Below are positions 46,196 to 52,955 of a stretch of DNA of 52,955 bases, piece after piece. The position numbers were made by a program, and so were the translations under genes. The notes under the pieces are model-generated. The model saw only the letters and a list, made by a program, of their open reading frames with translations. It searched no databases and was not told the DNA's origin. How positions within the stretch are numbered: the stretch's first letter is position 1; the number at the start of each line of letters is the position of its first letter. The DNA lies in NCBI RefSeq assembly GCF_001553265.1, contig NZ_KQ960625.1, forward strand, positions 1-52,955, written 5' to 3'. The DNA comes from Prevotella sp. DNF00663. Lineage in GTDB: Bacteria > Bacteroidota > Bacteroidia > Bacteroidales > Bacteroidaceae.

Positions 46196-46828
46196 TTACT
46201 TGTGCCAATGCGCCGGATCCTTGCGCCATTCATGTAATAACTCTACATCGCTTTCTACTATGTACTCCGTATCGAGCGCTTCGGCCACCACATGTTCGTA
46301 ATCCGTGAGGGTGACAAGCTGCACGTTGGCCTTGTTGAAAGCCTCTTCGGCTTCGGGGAATCCGTAGGTGTAAGCTGCTACCATGCCGATAACGTTGCAT
46401 CCATCGCGACGTATTGCCTCGACAGCTTTAAGACTACTGCTGCCTGTAGAGACGAGATCCTCTACTACTACAACTTTTGAACCGGGTCTTAATTCGCCCT
46501 CTATCAAGTTCTCCAAGCCATGATCCTTTGGTTTAGAACGTACATATACGAACGGAAGATGTAGTTCGTCGGCCACCAATGCGCCTTGAGCAATTGCTCC
46601 GGTAGCCACTCCTGCGATGGCTTCGACCTCAGGAAAGGCTTCGAGTATGGCGTGTACTAATTCCAGTTTGATGTAGTTGCGCAACTCTGGATATGATAGT
46701 GTCTTGCGGTTATCACAATAAAAGGGAGAGCTCCAGCCTGATGCCCAAGTGAAAGGATTGTTAGGTTGAAGTTTGATAGCTTTAACTTTGAGTAATTTTG
46801 ATGCGAATTCTTTCTTTAAAGAGTCCAT
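46196..46828 (-). CDS. pyrE: Orotate phosphoribosyltransferase
   Basis: PyrE makes OMP from orotate and PRPP in pyrimidine synthesis. The 210-residue protein has an orotate-side YCDNRKTLSYPE, the catalytic VRSKPKDHG lysine segment, and the PRPP loop VVVVEDLVSTGSSSL. The length is typical. A -7 box lies 50 bases upstream, back-to-back with the MATE promoter. The SRPBCC gene follows. Confidence 0.96.
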   Translation of the reverse strand: MDSLKKEFASKLLKVKAIKLQPNNPFTWASGWSSPFYCDNRKTLSYPELRNYIKLELVHAILEAFPEVEAIAGVATGAIAQGALVADELHLPFVYVRSKPKDHGLENLIEGELRPGSKVVVVEDLVSTGSSSLKAVEAIRRDGCNVIGMVAAYTYGFPEAEEAFNKANVQLVTLTDYEHVVAEALDTEYIVESDVELLHEWRKDPAHWHK

Positions 46829-46877
46829 AGTGTATTAGTTTAAATCATTATATTGCTGATATGTAGCCTATCTTATG

Positions 46878-46885
46878 CAAAGGTA
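46878..46885 (-). promoter_or_regulatory. -7 box of pyrE
   Basis: TACCTTTG on the minus strand, 50 bases before the pyrE start. It fits TAnnTTTG. The 46829-47065 gap otherwise holds only the divergent MATE promoter. Confidence 0.6.
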
Positions 46886-47037
46886 AATTAAATATTGCAT
46901 ACTTCAAAATAAATCTTTACGTGTTAGGATTCTTTGTGTTTTTGATGGTTGGATGGGGATAGTGGCAGCTTATTTTGTATTTAAGAGACTTCTCATATTC
47001 TCATCGGTAAAAGCTTATATAGTTCGGTAAAAAGTGA

Positions 47038-47045
47038 TACTTTTG
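47038..47045 (+). promoter_or_regulatory. -7 box of the MATE transporter gene
   Basis: TACTTTTG, 21 bases before ATG 47066. This spacing supports 47066 over the TTG at 47057 as the start. Confidence 0.6.
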
Positions 47046-47065
47046 CATGGAAAAGATTGAAGAAG

Positions 47066-48418
47066 ATGAGTAATGTGACTGATATGACGGTAGGATCGCC
47101 TGCAAGAGGTATCCTCAAGTTTTCTATTCCACTGATTTTAGGCTACATATTGCAGCAGTTATACCTCGTTATCGACGCTGCGATAGTGGGTCGTTGGGTT
47201 GGAGTTGGGGCTTTGGCAGCTATCGGCGCGTCTACATCTATCATGTTTTTGATTATGGGTTTTTGCAATGGAACGTGTGCAGGTTTTGCAATTCCTGTGG
47301 CCCAAACGTTTGGTGCAAAGGATTATAGTAAGATGCGAGCGTATGTAGCCAATTCTATTCGTATCGCCATTGTGCTCTCTGTAGTGATCACCGGAACCTC
47401 TTGCATCTTGTGTCATCGTATCCTTGGGCTCGTCAATACGCCTTCCGACATCTTCCATGAAGCCTATGTATTCTTGATGTTACAGTTTCTTGCCATCCCT
47501 TTTACAATGGCTTACAACCTACTTTCTGGTTTCATTCGGGCGCTGGGGAATTCTCGTCAACCTTTTTATTTCCTTATTGTTTCATCGGTATTGAACGTAG
47601 TTCTCGACGTGATATTGATACTTATATTGGGTATGGGAGTAGAAGGTGCAGGTATCGCAACCCTCCTTTCACAAGGATTTTCAGCGCTATTGTGTGCTTG
47701 GTACATTCGTCGAAGCATGCGAATATTGATACCTCAGGGGGCAGAAAGAGCTTATCATGATTCTATGGTAGGTCATTTGCTGAACAGCGGTGTCCCTATG
47801 GGCTTGCAGTTCTCCATCACCGGCATCGGTATCATCATGCTTCAGAGTGCCAACAATGCCCTTGGAACCGCCTATGTGGCTGCCTTCACAGCGTCAATGC
47901 GTATCAAATACCTGTTCACTTGTGTGTTTGACAACATCGGAGTAGCTATGGCTACCTATTGCGGACAGAACATTGGGGCACGCCAACTGGTGCGTGTGCG
48001 ACGCGGTATAGTTGCGGTTACAAAGATAATGTTGGTCTATTGTCTGTTCACCTTTATTATAATATATCCCTTTGCCGATTATATGATGCTGCTGTTTGTC
48101 GATGGTAATCAGCGGGCGGTGATTGAAAATGCGGCGCTCTTCATGCGTATTGCCAATTATTTTTATCCGGCTTTGGGGTTATTGTGTGTGCTTCGTTATT
48201 CCATCCAAGGCTTGGGATACTCCAATTTGTCAATGTTGAGTGGTGTGATGGAGATGATAGCGCGTTGTGGAGTGAGCCTTTGGATAGTGCCGGCATACCA
48301 TTTTGTGGGTGTATGTTTTGGTGATCCGGTGGCTTGGATAGCTGCAAATGTTTTCCTTATACCGGCCATGTTATGGCTGTATAGACACTTAAAAGTGAAG
48401 TTGGTGAATGGTAGTTAG
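47066..48418 (+). CDS. MATE family efflux transporter
   Basis: A 450-residue inner-membrane antiporter of the MATE class, which exports cationic drugs or metabolites using Na+ or H+. About 12 helices are visible in two similar halves, starting GILKFSIPLILGYILQQLYLVIDAAIVGRWVG. The family motif GALAAIGASTS lies near helix 2, and FIRALGNSRQPF and YSIQGLGYSNLSM are equivalent loops of the two halves. ATG 47066 is preferred; the TTG nine bases upstream adds only three residues. It converges on the RNase H gene with a 25-base gap and no clear terminator. The substrate is unknown. Confidence 0.9.
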   Translation: MSNVTDMTVGSPARGILKFSIPLILGYILQQLYLVIDAAIVGRWVGVGALAAIGASTSIMFLIMGFCNGTCAGFAIPVAQTFGAKDYSKMRAYVANSIRIAIVLSVVITGTSCILCHRILGLVNTPSDIFHEAYVFLMLQFLAIPFTMAYNLLSGFIRALGNSRQPFYFLIVSSVLNVVLDVILILILGMGVEGAGIATLLSQGFSALLCAWYIRRSMRILIPQGAERAYHDSMVGHLLNSGVPMGLQFSITGIGIIMLQSANNALGTAYVAAFTASMRIKYLFTCVFDNIGVAMATYCGQNIGARQLVRVRRGIVAVTKIMLVYCLFTFIIIYPFADYMMLLFVDGNQRAVIENAALFMRIANYFYPALGLLCVLRYSIQGLGYSNLSMLSGVMEMIARCGVSLWIVPAYHFVGVCFGDPVAWIAANVFLIPAMLWLYRHLKVKLVNGS

Positions 48419-48443
48419 GGAGTAATTATTAAAAGGTAAGAGA

Positions 48444-49328
48444 TTATTTCCTACCAAAATCGGCAGGTATCTCGCCCCATTGCTTCGTTTCCCACTTCAC
48501 TACGGGGGTGGTTACGCGATGAGTACGTAACCATAGTTCGGCACGCGCAATGATTTGAAACAACGGTTCGGTCTGTGCATTGCGCTCCAGTTTGGTTTTA
48601 CATTGTTTCTTTTTCACCCATAATATAGCGTTGTAACTGTCGCTATAGATGGTATATCCTGTGATTCCTTTTTTGTCTAGCAAGGCCAGCGCATGCACGA
48701 TGGCGAGGAATTCCCCGATGTTATTCGTGCCATGAACGGGCCCGAAGTGGAATATCTGTGTCCCTGTCTGTAGGTCAATCCCTTGATACTCCATCGGTCC
48801 GGGGTTGCCTGAGCAAGCTGCGTCTACGGCAATGGCAGCCCCACCCCGGCCCTCCCCAAAGGGGGAGGGAGTATTATTCTGCAGCGGGTTTGCTATTTTT
48901 GCCTCTTTGGAAAGAACCGGAGCGGAGATGGATGTTTGCATTTTGTTGTTCTTTAATAGCGTTAGTTCAGTTCTTATTGAATTAATGACACCATTTATAT
49001 TAGCAATAATATCTTCGTTTTTGAATCGAATAACTTTGAATCCTTTGCTGTTTAAGAACTCGGTACGTTCTCGGTCGTGCATCGGTTGAAGCCCTCTTTC
49101 ATGATAAACACCATCAACTTCTATCACAAGCTTATCGTGTAAACATACGAAGTCTGCAATGTATTCACCAATGATATGCTGTCTACGAAACTTATATGTA
49201 TCCAGTTGTTTCCCTCTTAATGCAGTCCACAGGATACGCTCAGCCTCCGTTGCGCAGAGTCTGTTCTCTTCTGCAAACTTTTTCAGAAGCTCGTATTCGC
49301 TACTTTCAGCTGTTTCGTAGATATACAT
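48444..49328 (-). CDS. Ribonuclease H with DUF559 endonuclease domain fused at the N-terminus
   Basis: Residues 165-294 form a type I RNase H, which cuts RNA in RNA-DNA hybrids. AIAVDAACSGNPG carries Asp169, NNIGEFLAIVHAL Glu206, IYSDSYNAILWV Asp230, and PADFGRK Asp290, so the acidic site looks complete. Residues 1-130 are a DUF559/Vsr-like domain ([32 protein letters not shown]). The linker TPSPFGEGRGG is the translation of a family B terminal repeat. The start codon lies inside the inserted element, so the element provides translation initiation, and the original RNase H start has been lost or bypassed. It lies 82 bases after argS on the same strand. Confidence 0.88.
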   Translation of the reverse strand: MYIYETAESSEYELLKKFAEENRLCATEAERILWTALRGKQLDTYKFRRQHIIGEYIADFVCLHDKLVIEVDGVYHERGLQPMHDRERTEFLNSKGFKVIRFKNEDIIANINGVINSIRTELTLLKNNKMQTSISAPVLSKEAKIANPLQNNTPSPFGEGRGGAAIAVDAACSGNPGPMEYQGIDLQTGTQIFHFGPVHGTNNIGEFLAIVHALALLDKKGITGYTIYSDSYNAILWVKKKQCKTKLERNAQTEPLFQIIARAELWLRTHRVTTPVVKWETKQWGEIPADFGRK

Positions 49329-49378
49329 GATGTATTAGAGATTTTCCCTCCCCTTTTGGGGAGGGTTGGAGTGGGGCT
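48837..49378 (-). mobile_element. TIR-bounded element carrying a DUF559 endonuclease frame, at the RNase H 5' end
   Basis: The ends 48837-48869 and 49346-49378 are 33-bp inverted repeats that differ at only a few positions. Each contains CCCTCCCC-type and GGGGAGGG-type arms and an outer AGCCCCAC...GGGGCT. They enclose 542 bp whose main frame is the DUF559 domain, opened by an ATG 18 bases inside the upstream end and read through the downstream end into RNase H. It is the best-preserved copy in the window. Confidence 0.85.
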
Positions 49379-49410
49379 ATTGGTGAGGTGTTTTGACTGA
49401 GAAGAGGTCT

Positions 49411-51228
49411 TTACATCCTCTCCGGAACCTCGATACCTAGCAATGCCATGCCGTTCTTAATGACTTTGGCAACGTTTGCAGCCAATATCAAACGAGTGAT
49501 TTTCTCGTCCTCGCGCTCTGCATTCAAGATGCTGTAGTCGTGGTAGAATTGATTGAACAGCTTGGTCAACTCGTAACAATAGTTGGCAATACCGCTCGGA
49601 CTGTAATCCATTCCAGCTTGTGCCACGGCTACAGAGAAATCGCTCAGCTTCTGAATGAGTTCTGTCTCCTTTTCGTTGAGGGGTGCATTGTCGGTCAATG
49701 CGGTTGGCAATGCGATGCCTTCAGCTGCTGCTTTGCGCAGGATACTGCGGATACGAGCGTATGTATATTGGATAAACGGACCGGTATTTCCGTTGAAATC
49801 GATACTCTCTGCTGGGTTGAAGAGCATGTTTTTGCGTGCATCTACCTTCAAGATGAAATATTTCAACGCACCCAAGCCCACCACGCGAGCAATCTCGTTA
49901 CGCTCTTCCTCGCTCATGTCTTTAAACTTACCCAGTTCGTCACTGGTCTTTCTGGCGTCGTCTACCATTGCTGCTATCAGTTCATCGGCATCAACTACCG
50001 TTCCTTCGCGGCTCTTCATCTTACCGTTAGGCAGCTCTACCATGCCGTAAGAGAAGTGTACTAACTCCTTTCCCCATTTGAATCCGAGGCGGTCGAGCAG
50101 CAATGAGAGCACCTGGAAGTGATAGTTTTGCTCATTTCCTACTACGTAAATCATCTTGTCGATAGGGAAATCGCTGAAGCGCATCTGAGCTGTTCCGATA
50201 TCCTGTGTCATGTAGACCGATGTGCCATCCGAACGTAGTAGGAGCTTTTGATCGAGTCCGTCACCGGTAAGATCGGCCCATACGCTATTGTCATCTTTGC
50301 GGAAGAAGAGTCCTTTCTCCAATCCTTCTTCTACCTTTTTCTTTCCTACGAGGTAGGTATCCGATTCATAATAGATTTTATCGAAGCCTACACCCATAGC
50401 CTTATAAGTCTCGTCGAAGCCGGCGTATACCCAGTTGTTCATCTTTTGCCATAGCGCACGTACCTCCGTATCACCTTGTTCCCACTTCACAAGCATCTCA
50501 TGAGCCTCCTTAATGAGCGGAGCTTCGGCCGCCGCTTTGTCTTCCGCGTCTTTATCGGTCATGCCTTGAGCTTTGAATTGAGCCTCTAATTCCTTGCATT
50601 CTGCCTTGTAATGCTTATCGAACAGCACGTAGAAGTCGCCTATCAAGTGGTCGCCCTTCTTTCCGCTCGTCTCCGGTGTCACGCCTTCGCCCCACTTCTG
50701 CCAAGCCAGCATGCTCTTACAGATGTGGATACCACGGTCGTTGACGATGTTGGTCTTGACAACTCGATTGCCATTAGCTTCCATAATTTGAGCCAATGAC
50801 CATCCCAAGAGGTTGTTACGCACGTGTCCCAAATGCAGCGGTTTATTGGTGTTGGGCGATGAATATTCTATCATTACTAGCGGCGAAGACTCTGTGACGG
50901 GCTTCTCGCCGTATTTCTCGTTGGCATGAATGTCGTTGAGCAGATCTACCCAAGCTGCCGATGCGATGCTGAGGTTCAGGAATCCCTTTACTACATTGTA
51001 CTTAGCCACTGCTTTGCAATGCTCCTGTAGATAGGCACCTATTTCCTCTGCCGTGGCTTCGGGACTCTTGCGAGAAGTCTTCAAGAATGGGAATACCACG
51101 AGTGTGAGACTACCCTCAAAGTCGCTTCTGGTCTTTTGGAGTTGTACCATCTTTTCCGGAACATCTTGTCCGTACAGTTCTTTCACTGCCGCGAGCACCG
51201 AACTGCTTATTTCGTTTTCGATCATCAT
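49411..51228 (-). CDS. argS: Arginyl-tRNA synthetase
   Basis: ArgS charges tRNA-Arg. The protein has an N-terminal Add-1 domain (VVFPFLKTSRKSPEATAEEIG region) and the HIGH motif as HLGH in SSPNTNKPLHLGHVRN. It continues with a long catalytic insert rich in charged residues, GMVELPNGKMKSREGTVVDADEL and the C-terminal DALR anticodon-binding helices (FNQFYHDYSIL). The KMSKS-like loop reads KMKSREG. The start at 51228 (MMIENEISSS, 605 residues) is preferred, with 51225 also possible. The longer frame to 51273 would use a TTG that lies within the -7 box. Confidence 0.95.
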   Translation of the reverse strand: MMIENEISSSVLAAVKELYGQDVPEKMVQLQKTRSDFEGSLTLVVFPFLKTSRKSPEATAEEIGAYLQEHCKAVAKYNVVKGFLNLSIASAAWVDLLNDIHANEKYGEKPVTESSPLVMIEYSSPNTNKPLHLGHVRNNLLGWSLAQIMEANGNRVVKTNIVNDRGIHICKSMLAWQKWGEGVTPETSGKKGDHLIGDFYVLFDKHYKAECKELEAQFKAQGMTDKDAEDKAAAEAPLIKEAHEMLVKWEQGDTEVRALWQKMNNWVYAGFDETYKAMGVGFDKIYYESDTYLVGKKKVEEGLEKGLFFRKDDNSVWADLTGDGLDQKLLLRSDGTSVYMTQDIGTAQMRFSDFPIDKMIYVVGNEQNYHFQVLSLLLDRLGFKWGKELVHFSYGMVELPNGKMKSREGTVVDADELIAAMVDDARKTSDELGKFKDMSEEERNEIARVVGLGALKYFILKVDARKNMLFNPAESIDFNGNTGPFIQYTYARIRSILRKAAAEGIALPTALTDNAPLNEKETELIQKLSDFSVAVAQAGMDYSPSGIANYCYELTKLFNQFYHDYSILNAEREDEKITRLILAANVAKVIKNGMALLGIEVPERM

Positions 51229-51270
51229 ACCGATATAATCACTTAATTTATTTATCTTATAAGAACACTG

Positions 51271-51278
51271 CAAAGATA
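51271..51278 (-). promoter_or_regulatory. -7 box of argS
   Basis: TATCTTTG on the minus strand, about 42 bases before ATG 51228. It fits TAnnTTTG and rules out the upstream TTG at 51273 as start. Confidence 0.65.
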
Positions 51279-51357
51279 AAGAAAATATTGTAAACCACCA
51301 TCATTCAGCGTTTTTAAACAGAAGAAGACGTTGGTTGCATCGCAATCTATCGTGGTC

Positions 51358-51386
51358 ACACAACCTTGTGTCACACAACTTTGTGT
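51358..51386. promoter_or_regulatory. Two tandem 14-bp palindromes, possible operator
   Basis: ACACAACCTTGTGT (51358-51371) and ACACAACTTTGTGT (51373-51386) are near-identical palindromes, 15 bp centre to centre. They lie roughly 32-60 bases upstream of the -7 box for the AAA ATPase gene. Their placement suggests a dimeric regulator site, though a simple repeat is also possible. Confidence 0.5.
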
Positions 51387-51417
51387 TACTTTGTTTTGTT
51401 TGATACCTTTTTTTTAC

Positions 51418-51425
51418 TATCTTTG
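51418..51425 (+). promoter_or_regulatory. -7 box of the AAA ATPase gene
   Basis: TATCTTTG, 30 bases before ATG 51456, with TTTG at about 51396-51399 in the -33 region. It fits TAnnTTTG and supports 51456 as the start. Confidence 0.6.
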
Positions 51426-51455
51426 GCGTACTGTAACCAATATATACATGATTGT

Positions 51456-52589
51456 ATGAGGAGAAATTTTGTTTTTGGAACGGCTGTGAGTGACTATAAT
51501 TTTACAGGTCGTGAGCGCGAAATAAAGAGATTATTAACTGCGTTTCAAACAGGTATTAATGTTATTTTGATGTCTGCTCGGCGTTTAGGTAAAACCTCTT
51601 TGGTGAAGCATGTCAGTAGATTGCTAGACTCCAATGAGGTTATCATGGTGTTTCTTGATATATTCAGTTGCAAGACAGAATATGAATTCTACAACAAACT
51701 AGCGACGGAGGTGCTGAAGCAGACGGCCTCCCGTCAAGAACTTTGGCTTGATGAGGCTAGAGAGTTTATCTTCCGATTGGCTCCAAAAATCTCTATTTCT
51801 CCTGATCCCAATTCAGAATTCAGTGTTTCTTTGGGTATATCTCCTAAGACGCACACCCCCGAAGAAGTCTTATCTTTGGCAGAAAAGATTGCTATCAAAA
51901 AAGGAAAACGAATAGTTGTATGTATAGATGAGTTCCAGCAAATAGGCGAGATGGAAGGTAGTAAGCAGATTCAAGCTCGTTTACGTGCCGTGTGGCAACA
52001 TCAAGAGCATGTCTCATACTGTCTTTTTGGAAGCAAACAACATTTGATGAGCAATATTTTCCTCAATCGTAGTATGCCTTTCTATCAATTCGGTGACCTT
52101 ATTGCGCTGGAAAAAATACCTACGGAAGAGTGGGTAGAATATATCGTTAGTCATTTTGCTGATGGTAATCGGACGATTCTTCGTGAACAAGCTGAAGAGA
52201 TTTGTCGTTTTGTTGATAACTATTCTTCTTATGTCCAGCAACTCTCATGGATACTCTATACACAAACGAATGAAGGCGAATGTGTGACAGATGAGAAAGT
52301 CCGACAAGCCGAAACCGACTTGCTGAATGTTAATGAGATTCTGTTTATGCAGATGGTAGAACCATTGACGGAATATCAAACCAACTTTATTCGAGCCATT
52401 GTAAGTGGTGAACATTCCGATTTTGGATTGGCAGAGACACGCGAAACTTATAGGCTAGGCAGTTATTCAAACATAGGAAGGCTGAAAAAAGCTCTCTTAG
52501 AACGTGATATTATTACGTCTGAGAATCACATTATAACCCTTACCGACCCTGTATTTGCACAGTGGTTCAATCGTAATATGATGATATGA
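51456..52589 (+). CDS. AAA ATPase of the archaeal-type ATPase_2 (PF01637-like) family
   Basis: A 377-residue P-loop protein. It starts MRRNFVFGTAVSDYNFTGRERE, with the family's FTGRE entry motif. It has a Walker A-like ILMSARRLGKTSLVKHV (about residues 36-52) and Walker B RIVVCIDEFQQIGE (about residues 148-161). SYCLFGSKQHLM follows as a sensor-like strand, and the C-terminus has a winged-helix part (LGSYSNIGRLKKALLERDIIT). Members are often mobile or toxin-associated ATPases of unknown function. The longer frame from 51366 begins with a TTG in the palindromes upstream of the promoter and is rejected. The gene stands alone next to repeat-rich DNA. Confidence 0.85.
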   Translation: MRRNFVFGTAVSDYNFTGREREIKRLLTAFQTGINVILMSARRLGKTSLVKHVSRLLDSNEVIMVFLDIFSCKTEYEFYNKLATEVLKQTASRQELWLDEAREFIFRLAPKISISPDPNSEFSVSLGISPKTHTPEEVLSLAEKIAIKKGKRIVVCIDEFQQIGEMEGSKQIQARLRAVWQHQEHVSYCLFGSKQHLMSNIFLNRSMPFYQFGDLIALEKIPTEEWVEYIVSHFADGNRTILREQAEEICRFVDNYSSYVQQLSWILYTQTNEGECVTDEKVRQAETDLLNVNEILFMQMVEPLTEYQTNFIRAIVSGEHSDFGLAETRETYRLGSYSNIGRLKKALLERDIITSENHIITLTDPVFAQWFNRNMMI

Positions 52590-52658
52590 GAAAGCAAGAC
52601 ATCTTTTTTCATTCTCAATACATCAACCAATAGACTCGTAAATTAGCAACCTCAGTTC

Positions 52659-52745
52659 ACTGCAGGGGCTAGGCAATATCGCTGTTTCGGCTTTGCAGCA
52701 ATGCTGAATGGGCTTGGCAGAAGTGCTGAGAAGCCGCTGCAGCAA
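52659..52745. repeat. Family A repeat array
   Basis: Units GGCAATATCGCTGTTTCGGC, TTGCAGCAATGCTGAATGGG and TTGGCAGAAGTGCTGAGAAG follow one another. The array is separated by about 20 bases from a family B extended end. Confidence 0.7.
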
Positions 52746-52764
52746 CCTCTCTCCGCTCCTCTAC

Positions 52765-52866
52765 AGCCCCACCCACGCCATTACCTCCCTCGTTTACCGT
52801 CGCACCGGCTGAGCCGACAGCGACTATTCGGTCGATGACCGATGGTTCCCCAAAAGGGGAGGGAGA
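52765..52866. repeat. Family B extended end, second copy, incomplete at the window edge
   Basis: It begins AGCCCCACCCACGCC. CTCCCTC (52785-52791) and GAGGGAG (52859-52865) enclose GTCGC...GCGAC with an inner CGGC-TGA-GCCG, then CGGTC-GAT-GACCG. It is about 85-90% identical by eye to 22043-22127. The opposite end is not found before the window stops. The remaining 52867-52955 is a GAGTT-rich low-complexity run with no gene. Confidence 0.7.
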
Positions 52867-52955
52867 CGGTTTTGAGTTGACAAGTAGACGAGTTTAGGTT
52901 TTAGTTGGTGAGTTCTTGAGTTTATAAGTTATTGGTTGAGTTTGTTAGTTCATGA

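Noticed and set aside
47048..47074. Leader peptide MEKIEEDE overlapping the MATE start
   Set aside because: It begins within a few bases of the -7 box, probably before or at the transcription start, so it is unlikely to be translated.
51229..51273. Longer start for argS
   Set aside because: The TTG lies within the -7 box, and the extra residues are absent from the ArgS family pattern.

Overview
The window looks like a chromosomal segment of a Bacteroidota bacterium, most likely a Prevotellaceae member. The reasons are promoters with the Bacteroidota -7 box TAnnTTTG (seen upstream of at least ten genes), a PorZ-type type IX secretion gene, large two-module IspG and LeuS proteins, and families typical of the phylum (OMP beta-barrel with carboxypeptidase-like N domain, DUF3943, DUF3332, LA_2272-type surface repeats, TlpA-like lipoproteins). 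This rests on sequence recall only; no database was searched.

Layout. 1-3 kb: a decayed C39-peptidase ABC exporter behind a TonB-receptor-like outer-membrane protein. 3-4.4 kb: NADH dehydrogenase 2. 4.8-14.2 kb: a tight six-gene operon leuS - yitT-like - rdgB (carrying an inserted element) - glycosyltransferase - porZ - GT-C-like membrane protein. 14.4-15.5 kb: the stump of a deleted TonB receptor and a D-Ala-D-Ala dipeptidase. 15.6-21.9 kb (minus): hypothetical - rpoN - PAP2 - purE - ispG - aldo/keto reductase. 22.4-25.6 kb: surface and exported proteins. 25.8-30.1 kb: Ca2+ P-type ATPase - ribF - CPBP protease. 30.5-37.2 kb: topA - aroK - speA - argB - ECF sigma - anti-sigma-like protein. 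41.9-37.4 kb (minus): tRNA-Gly, tRNA-Leu, TPR lipoprotein, thioredoxin-fold lipoprotein, comM. 42.8-48.4 kb: small secreted protein, lipoprotein, argH, SRPBCC protein, pyrE and a divergent MATE pump. 48.4-52.6 kb: RNase H fused to an inserted element, argS, and an AAA ATPase.

The most unusual signal is a family of inserted elements bounded by hairpin-forming terminal inverted repeats (consensus AGCCCCACCCC followed by CCCTCCCC-AAAA-GGGGAGGG). Two copies (9038-9663 and 48837-49378) carry a DUF559/Vsr-like endonuclease reading frame. Both are read in frame with a host housekeeping gene: one splits the RdgB nucleotide-pyrophosphatase domain, the other supplies a new N-terminus to an RNase H. At least two ORF-less derivatives (22027-22217 and 42241-42410), one isolated end and one incomplete copy also occur, usually next to arrays of a ~22-bp GCAGC-NN-GCTG repeat. 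The arrangement resembles a REPIN/RAYT system in which a PD-(D/E)XK-like nuclease takes the place of the HUH transposase, combined with the in-frame genic insertion known from Rickettsia palindromic elements. The mobilisation role of the nuclease is inference.

Most other content is ordinary core metabolism: arginine (argB, argH, speA, argS), pyrimidine and purine (pyrE, purE), isoprenoid (ispG), shikimate (aroK), flavin (ribF), plus envelope functions.
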